From: Neonectria sp. B-13
Lineage: Eukaryota; Ascomycota; Sordariomycetes; Hypocreales; Nectriaceae
Direction: 5' to 3'
Length of the DNA: 64,000 nt
NCBI GenBank assembly: GCA_002682825.1
Contig: NOKP01000001.1
Location: 684,501 to 748,500, forward strand
Shown here: one piece after another, positions 57,647-64,000 of the stretch
Layout of the letters: every line of letters begins with the position of its first letter
Position numbering within the stretch: the stretch's first letter is position 1
The notes under the pieces: model-generated
Seen by the model: the letters and a program-made list of their open reading frames with translations, nothing else
Database searches by the model: none
What the model was told of the DNA's origin: nothing
Program-made: the position numbers and the translations under genes

Positions 57647-59835
57647 TCAAACTTCGGAAGTACTATCCGAGTGAGCACCATTTCTGTGCCGCAGATTGCC
57701 AGTCTCGTCATGATCTTCATCCCACTGGGCGAGTGCGGATGTAGGGACCCTCACAAGATGGTGCGCCTTTGCTCCCTCGTTTCCAACATCACTGAGCTCC
57801 GTTCTGATTGCATAATGACCCCATTTAGGAAGCAAGAACATCCAAAACACGTAGTACAGGCCGCAAACCAGGATGCTGAAAGTAAAAATTAGCTCGAATC
57901 CATTGCAATTGCTAGGCAGGGATGACTTACATGGCGATTCCCACAACGCAGTATGTGGCATACCAGAAGCTGACGTCACCGGCATATGCGCCGCCCTTCG
58001 GGGGCCACCACGGCATAGCCAGAACAAAGACTTGGATAAGAATCCAGAAAATGACCGCAATATGCCACGCTTTGAATTCGGAAGCCCCGATGCCAGTGCG
58101 AGTGCGACGTCGACGAAGGATGTAGATACCGATGGCCAGAGTGAAGTTGAATATGGCAGCGGGATAGGTTGATAGGCTCACAACTGTGAATCGGGATGAG
58201 CTCATGAAGGCGACTTAGGAAAAAACACATGCCCAAGTATTCTCTCAAGCATTGTTTGAAGGAGATTCCACGTACCAAAGGTGAAGGCATCGCCAGCAGG
58301 CGGGGCAATGATCATAATGAGCGTTAGGGCATAGTTCAGCAAGCAAGGGCCGAGGGGGGTTCCAAAGGGTTTGGTAGACACCCATATGTTGGTAAAGGGT
58401 AGAACGCCTTGTCTATTGTTCGAGAAAGGTTAGCATCCAGAAGACCAAGAATAATTGAAGAGTTTGTCTCACCGTCCAATCTCACGAATCGCTCGAGAGC
58501 TGCCAATCAAAACAGCCAAAAGATTGCCAAAGGCGCTCAGCAAGACCAAAAAGTTGAGAACATTAGCAGCAGCCCTGCTGTTCTTGAATAGCTTGGTGAA
58601 GAAGAGAGACGCTGCGATTTCACTGGCCTCTGCGAACTCCGCCTTGGGAACAACCGCGAAATAGGCAATGTTGCAGAAAAAGTACAGAACAAAGACAACG
58701 ATGAGGGCAATGCTCGTGTTCTTTCTCAAAGTTGGAATGGGGTTCTTGATTTCGTTGACGACGTTGAACGCATTGTTGTATCCTGCGTACGAGAAGACAA
58801 TGCTGACAAGAGCGCTGGAGAGATCATTCCCATTGGGGGTTTCACCAGCGAAAGCGTTCTTGAAGTTTGCCGTGGGGTGAGGGATGTGATGGATGTTCCC
58901 ACCAAGCACCACCAAGCCTGCAATACTGATACTGTAATGCCGTGTTAGTGAGTTCTTCGTGAGTTTTAACAATGTAGGCAGTCCCATACAATACTAATGT
59001 GAGAATTTTGATAGCTCCGATGACGTTTGAAGCCCATAATGACCATTTGTTATTGGCCACTGCAAAGATGATGGCCAAAGTATAAGCGGCAATGGCAACG
59101 CCCCTTGTTTCCCACTCGGTCGGTGTCTTGTCGGTCATAGCCCATACATAGTTCGATAAGACTAGCTCCTGGTTAGCATTTGAAGGGCCTTCGAACTGCC
59201 ATGATCTCTCATACCAATGGCATTGCTGCTTCCAAAATTCAACAGAACAGACTGTACGGCAAAGGCAATCGGGAAGAAGTGCTTAGGCCTTGGATAGATC
59301 TGCTCTAGGTACACGACCTCCGATCCGCTCCTATTTGGGAAATAGCTTGCAAATTCGAGGTAGACTGGGTTCATAATAAGCATGCTAATTGGACCAACGA
59401 GTAGGAGTTACTTACCCCCCAATCCGGCGGCGGCCATAAAGAGCCCGATTACCCAGAAGATGAGAGCAAGACCGACGGAACCGGTTCTATTGAGGATGCT
59501 TGCAGCTGTAACATCGAGTGAATACTAGATACGACATCAAGGAAACAGGCGAATGGGTACATACGCGTGGAGAAGATACCTGTCCCAATCATCATGTTGA
59601 TATTGAGAAAAATGACCGTTACCCAGCCGACATTGTAGCCGAGTGGAGAAGATGACTCGACAGGCGCTCCTACTGCCTCCTGGTAGGATGGCTTGGAATC
59701 ATTGCCTCCTTTGGCGCGAGTGTAGGCAAGATCACCATCGCGAATGACCTGCGGCTCAGAATCGCTGGAGTTGCGGGTAACCTGTACGGTGGTACCAGCG
59801 GACTTTTCAGAAGAAAAGACGTCCGAGAAACCCAT
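57647..59835 (-). CDS. Amino-acid permease, MUP1/LAT type (likely methionine)
   Basis: Eight exons: 59835-59565, 59505-59416, 59364-59215, 59161-58990, 58931-58473, 58412-58276, 58183-57931 and 57875-57647; the frame is intact for 586 residues. After a polar N-terminus of about 70 residues come 12 membrane segments. Family elements rebuilt by splicing include MIGTGIFSTPASIL, then GVYLEFASYFPNRSGSEVVYLEQ, FISIAGLVVLGGNIH, SIVFSYAGYNNAFNVVNEIKNP and GSSRAIREIGRQGVLPF. These are typical of fungal Mup1-like high-affinity methionine permeases of the L-type (LAT) APC branch. It acts at the plasma membrane. Compared with its single-exon neighbours it is unusually rich in introns. Substrate is by homology. 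Confidence 0.93.
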
Positions 59836-62296
59836 AATTGTTTTGTCGCTGGCTATGTGAAGCCAGATCGATGATCCAAGTCAAGAGTCGTTGAAGTGGT
59901 GCTGCGGTTCAATGCAGCAGATTGGACTCTAGACGAACCGATCGTTCGCATTATATATTGAAACATAGCTATCGTGCACGAACCTCAAAGCCAAGGGAAC
60001 ACACTGTTCGCTATATGGGGCAGAATGGCATAATTGCGGCGACCTCACTCGACTTGCCTTGATTGTTGGTTCATACCCTGACTTGGAGCACCATTCGGAG
60101 TCCCCGCGAAGTCTGGAGTCGACCCACCTCCGCATGTTGAGCGCGAACCCTCTGCAACAACGCTACGCCACCGATTCGGCATATCCACATCGCGGGCGTG
60201 ATGTGGGAGCGGGATACAGATGTGGGATGCAAATCACGGAGTGCGAGTGGGAGGTCTGGACTGATCAGGACAGCTTAGTACGCAGTATCAACTATATTGA
60301 TTGATTGTGTTACCATGTGTCAAGCATTGCTACACTTGTCGCGACTAAGGTGAAAAGTAGTATGAGGGTATGTATGGGTGCGAGCACGTTATTTTGTGCG
60401 GGGGTGAATATATATAACGACATTACCAGGCTAGATAACGAAATAGTCGTGCCAAGGATAGTGCGACCAACAGTGGATTTTCCGCTCCTCGAGTGCTCTG
60501 ATTGGAAACAATTGTTTGATGCAATCCTCCCAAACGGGGGATTCGGAGGCAAGTGGGATGGTTGGCTGAAGAGGCAAAGTCCGCGATGCAACAAGATCGG
60601 AGTTCCTACTAGAACAGAATGTGCGTGGGTCTCTAACATGAAAGTGCCTAGGGCGCCGGACAAGCTGAACTCAAATTGCCACTCGGCAGAAAGAGTGGGA
60701 TATTGTTGGTCAGTTCAGTGCCAGCGTACCGCTTGAGACTTACTTGGGGAGAAGCTTGGCTGTAAATGGCTCTCATCAGTGGTTGTGGTCGCTGAGTATT
60801 GCACACCACACCTTCGTCGTTACACGAATCCTTCATCTGAACGGCTCGTGAGGTCGATTTCATGGAACAGCAGCCGACTGGCTGTCCACAAGCCTGTGGG
60901 ATAGCGTGCATGTCGCGATTCTGACGATGAACCAGTTCAGCACTGCAACGAAAGTCGCCACTTTGAACCAGTACACTTAGGCCAAGTACTAAGCCACTTT
61001 GTTGAAGTCCATGGAACCGCCTTTATGAGGCTGGGGTATACGTCGTTAATGGCCTTGGAGGCGAAAGCGAGAATAGTCGTGACACAATTGATTTGGAGCT
61101 GCCTCCTCCATCGCTGCGTCTTGGAGAGCACCACTGTAGGTGGCGACCCTAGAACCAATGGGACATGGGATCTCAAGAAAATATTCCCCCTCAATTGCAA
61201 TTTGTTGCACGGATGCGTAGAACTTTGGCGAGTCGATTCGTTGGTGCAAATCAGCGTTTTCAAGTTGAGAGCGTGGTAGCGTACCACGACACAGCTCTCT
61301 TTGGGTATCACACCTCTTATCGCATTGTGCAGACTTGGTGTTTATCTGCGACAGCTTGTTTGAGATGTGAGGGGATCTTCCAGTTGCTGCATTTAACGGT
61401 TGGCAACAGAGCAATGAATGTCCTTCTCTTGTGAGTCGGTGGAACGATTGGAAGCAAATATACGAGAGGGGAGCACGTGCGTGATGGATGACATTTCACG
61501 GAATATGAAGCACGAAGAGCGGCTGCATAAATCACATAAAAGGGGGGAATGGTGACGAATCAGGCATAGCGCGTAACATTTGTGATACAGCTGCTGCAAA
61601 TTCATTTGTTGGGCAGCTCTGGTGCATTTAATCACGGTTTAGATTGCGGCTAGTCGAGAAACAGCAATTTGGGAGCATTGATTACAGGAAAAGGGGCTAC
61701 CCAATCTAGAAGCTCTTCTGGAACGTTTGATCCGTAGAGAAGCCAGCAATGAGTGGGAACGACGGCACGGATTCCACCTTCATTTACGAGTATTCTTTCG
61801 TCAAAGGCCTCCGACCCTGGGCCGAGGCATGCAAACGTGTGTTGCTGTAGTGTTGGTAGAAGCCGTGAGGCATGCCATCCCATGCCAGTGCGCCCTCCAG
61901 ACCGTTCCCTATGTTCCAAGTTGCAAATATAAGCATAAGAGCCTCCTCGTAAATAAACCTCCCCCTGTTCCGCGTATTTCAACGGTCGGATGGTCGGATA
62001 GTACGGAGTACCCGACTTTTTCTTCAGCAAGACCCTGTCGTATTATGCAAATGAGGCATAATTTCTCCTCTCCCCACTGCCAAAGCCACTGTAAAAGCGG
62101 TCACCTGACAAGGCATAAAGCTGTCAGCTTTGCAACCGTTTCCCGATTGAGGTTTATCTTCACGATAAGGTAATTAAGGGGTTCACGTTGGTCGCGCTAG
62201 CATCTCTTCTTCTTAACGCCAACTTTTCCACTCGCGATCTGGCCTCATTCTTTGCTCATCGACAACTCCCGTACCTGGGCTGTCCTTCTGTCGCCA
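59836..62296. other. Intergenic, no gene recognised
   Basis: This 2.5 kb lies between two outward-facing genes and must hold both promoters. Two ORFs are long enough to mention: 60305-60736 (+, 143 codons) and 61650-62030 (-, 126 codons). Neither has recognisable motifs, and overlapping frames of similar length occur on the other strand. Confidence 0.4.
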
Positions 62297-64000
62297 ATGA
62301 ATCCCGTGACAAATAGCTTCCGTAACACTGAGGCGAACGATGGCTTCTCAGATTCTAGCGCAAGCAGCGATGAAGGGGACCAGCCCGATGAAGGGAGTTC
62401 CACAGCCTTGTTTTCGTCCCTCGCCAGCGCTGGGGACGGCCCCAGATCTCACAGGCATGAGTCGAGGGGCCTGAGATCTAGTCTCCGAGGCAAGCCTTCC
62501 ATCATGCCTGGACTATTCGACCCGGAGAACCCTGCTGACCGTCTGCCGTGAACTAGAAAACCTCCAGAAAGCGCTCCGCGTATCGCTGTTCATACCGGAA
62601 CAGCTGCATCGCCGCATATGGCCGCGTGTGCATGATCTTGAAACACAGGCACTGGCAGCAAGTCTAGACCTGGGCGACAATGGCCACTTTTCTGGCCGCG
62701 TGCCCACGAGCTTCACCGGTCACATTCGTGCCATGTTCCTTTCCGGATGGATCAACGCTCTCCTCATCTTCGTCCCAATAGGCATGGGAACCTACTTGAC
62801 CAAAATGAACCCGCTCTTGACCTTCACATGCAATGCCATTGCCATCGTGCCACTGTCTGCCTTGTTGACGGACGCTACGGAACGCATTGCATCTGATGCC
62901 GGTGACACTATCGGAGCCCTTTTGAACATTACCCTCGGCAACCTCGTCGAGTTGATCATCTTGTGAGTCGACGACCTTGCCTTTTTTTATATATTGCATA
63001 TGTGGCTGACCTCATTCAAGAATGTAAGTTTTAGCCTCAGTCACTTGGAGAACCATCAAGAGTAACTCGAGAAGTATCGCCCTAGTCAACAATCACATCC
63101 GCATCGTTCAAGCTTCCATTCTGGGCTCGATCCTTGTCAACCTGCTGTTGATTCTCGGCTCTGCTTTCTTGGCAAGCAACCTCGCCAACCATTCACCGGT
63201 TACCAATTCCGCAGAAGCACAGCTGCTGGCTGGCCTCCTCTTCGTGTCCGTTTTCGTCATCTTGATGCCGGTGAGCCCAACTTACTTTCGCTTCTAACTA
63301 TGCGTCGACTAAATCCGACAGACTGCTTTTGATTACACTTTCGATCCTAAAGGAAGCACAAGTGCGGCAACTCTCAGCATGAGCAGAGTCTCTGCCTTGA
63401 TAGTACTGCTGATTTACGTCCTGTATTTTGCTCACGAGATGAGATCAAGCTCAGAAAAGGAGAAGGCTTTGCCACTCCAGGTGCTGAGTGTCGATAACAA
63501 CCACATGACGGGCACCGAACCCTTCCCCCGCATGCGCAACCAGGATCCGATATTTCCCCCGCGGTCAATACGATTCGCTGATCAGGCAACTGAAACTACC
63601 GCGAGGAGTACAACTCGAGAAGTTAATGGCACAGCCGAAAGAGAAACGGAGTTCCACGACGACTTTGCCGAAGCGTCTCGCCGCAGAAGCGTAGATGTCA
63701 ACATGCGGCCCGGATCCTCACACCAGTACTTCCGCTCACGCAGGAATTCTCGATCTTACTCCCTCAGCTCAAGTCGCGGATTCCACAGCAGGGAGTCTTC
63801 TCTCGGCGGAGGTGCAGGCGGAGTTGCAGCATCCGGTCGCACAACCTTGCAAACGATAATCGACAGCCCCATTCTTCCGGACCAGCTGGCACGCGATCGT
63901 TCGCATCATGGCGAGGCAGGACAATCGGGTGAACGAATGGCCTCGATCAGTGTCCTCATCTTCACCTCAGTGGTCATGTCCATGTGTGCCGAGTTCCTCG
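62297..64000 (+). CDS. Calcium/proton exchanger (VCX1/CAX type), partial at right edge
   Basis: The gene runs off the window. The conserved first part is [50 protein letters not shown] (read from about 62810), followed after an intron (62963-63074) by IALVNNHIRIVQASILGSILVNLLLILGSAFLA. That is the first cation-binding repeat of CaCA exchangers, with the GNLVELI acidic motif. A further intron is at 63271-63321. Next comes a long hydrophilic loop (about 63450-63930) before the next membrane helix. The family moves Ca2+ into the vacuole in exchange for protons. The N-terminal exon from the ATG at 62297 is in a different frame from the conserved part; a splice between about 62548 and 62662 (115 bases, weak AAG acceptor) would join them, but I am not sure of it. 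Confidence 0.82.

Overview
The window comes from a filamentous ascomycete, most likely a Sordariomycete and possibly Hypocreales. Genes are split by short GT-AG introns (about 45-115 nt) and occur on both strands. The families are typical of Pezizomycotina: Zn2Cys6 and bZIP-DUF3425 regulators, RTA1, SNG1/DUF3533, TRI12-type MFS, Fen2/Liz1-type permease and CBM21 phosphatase regulators. The species cannot be fixed from sequence alone. All exon models below were built by eye from splice signals, reading-frame continuity and family conservation, with no RNA evidence. Every complete multi-exon model sums to an intact frame.

Layout. At 1-589 (-) lies the 5' part of an ankyrin-type gene. At 1670-5498 (+) is a very long secreted, Thr/Ser-rich mucin-like protein with internal repeats. 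At 6156-6758 (-) is a truncated DUF3176 remnant. From 7394 to 17786 six genes are packed together: an SDR dehydrogenase, an AtuA/DUF1446 protein, a bZIP-DUF3425 regulator, an AhpD/CMD-like protein, an acyl-CoA ligase and an MFS transporter. They look like one catabolic or detoxification unit with its own regulator and transporter. At 18643-21143 (-) is a PP1 regulatory subunit with a glycogen-binding CBM21 domain.

From about 21.1 to 35.8 kb I find no convincing gene. This is a gene desert rich in short tandem repeats. Then come a GABA/amino-acid permease (35783-37515, -) and coactosin (39464-39904, -). A second gene-poor stretch, AT-rich from about 42 kb, runs to 44.6 kb.

From 44.6 to 51.6 kb four genes alternate in strand: a Fen2/Liz1-type permease (+), an RTA1-like seven-TM protein (-), a Zn2Cys6 regulator (+) and an SNG1/DUF3533 membrane protein (-). 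This is a possible stress-resistance or transport island. After that come a TOXD-type enoyl/quinone reductase (53579-54752, -), a small Cys-rich ORF in AT-rich DNA (56085-56300, -), an eight-exon MUP1-type amino-acid permease (57647-59835, -) and a calcium/proton exchanger that runs off the right edge (62297-64000, +).

The best candidate for something undescribed is the AtuA-like/CoA-ligase/CMD-like/SDR cluster at 7.4-17.8 kb. Its parts suggest uptake or export, CoA activation, oxidation and carbon-carbon or hydration chemistry on a branched, terpenoid-like or aromatic acid. The substrate is unknown. No tRNA, rRNA, CRISPR or intact transposon was recognised.
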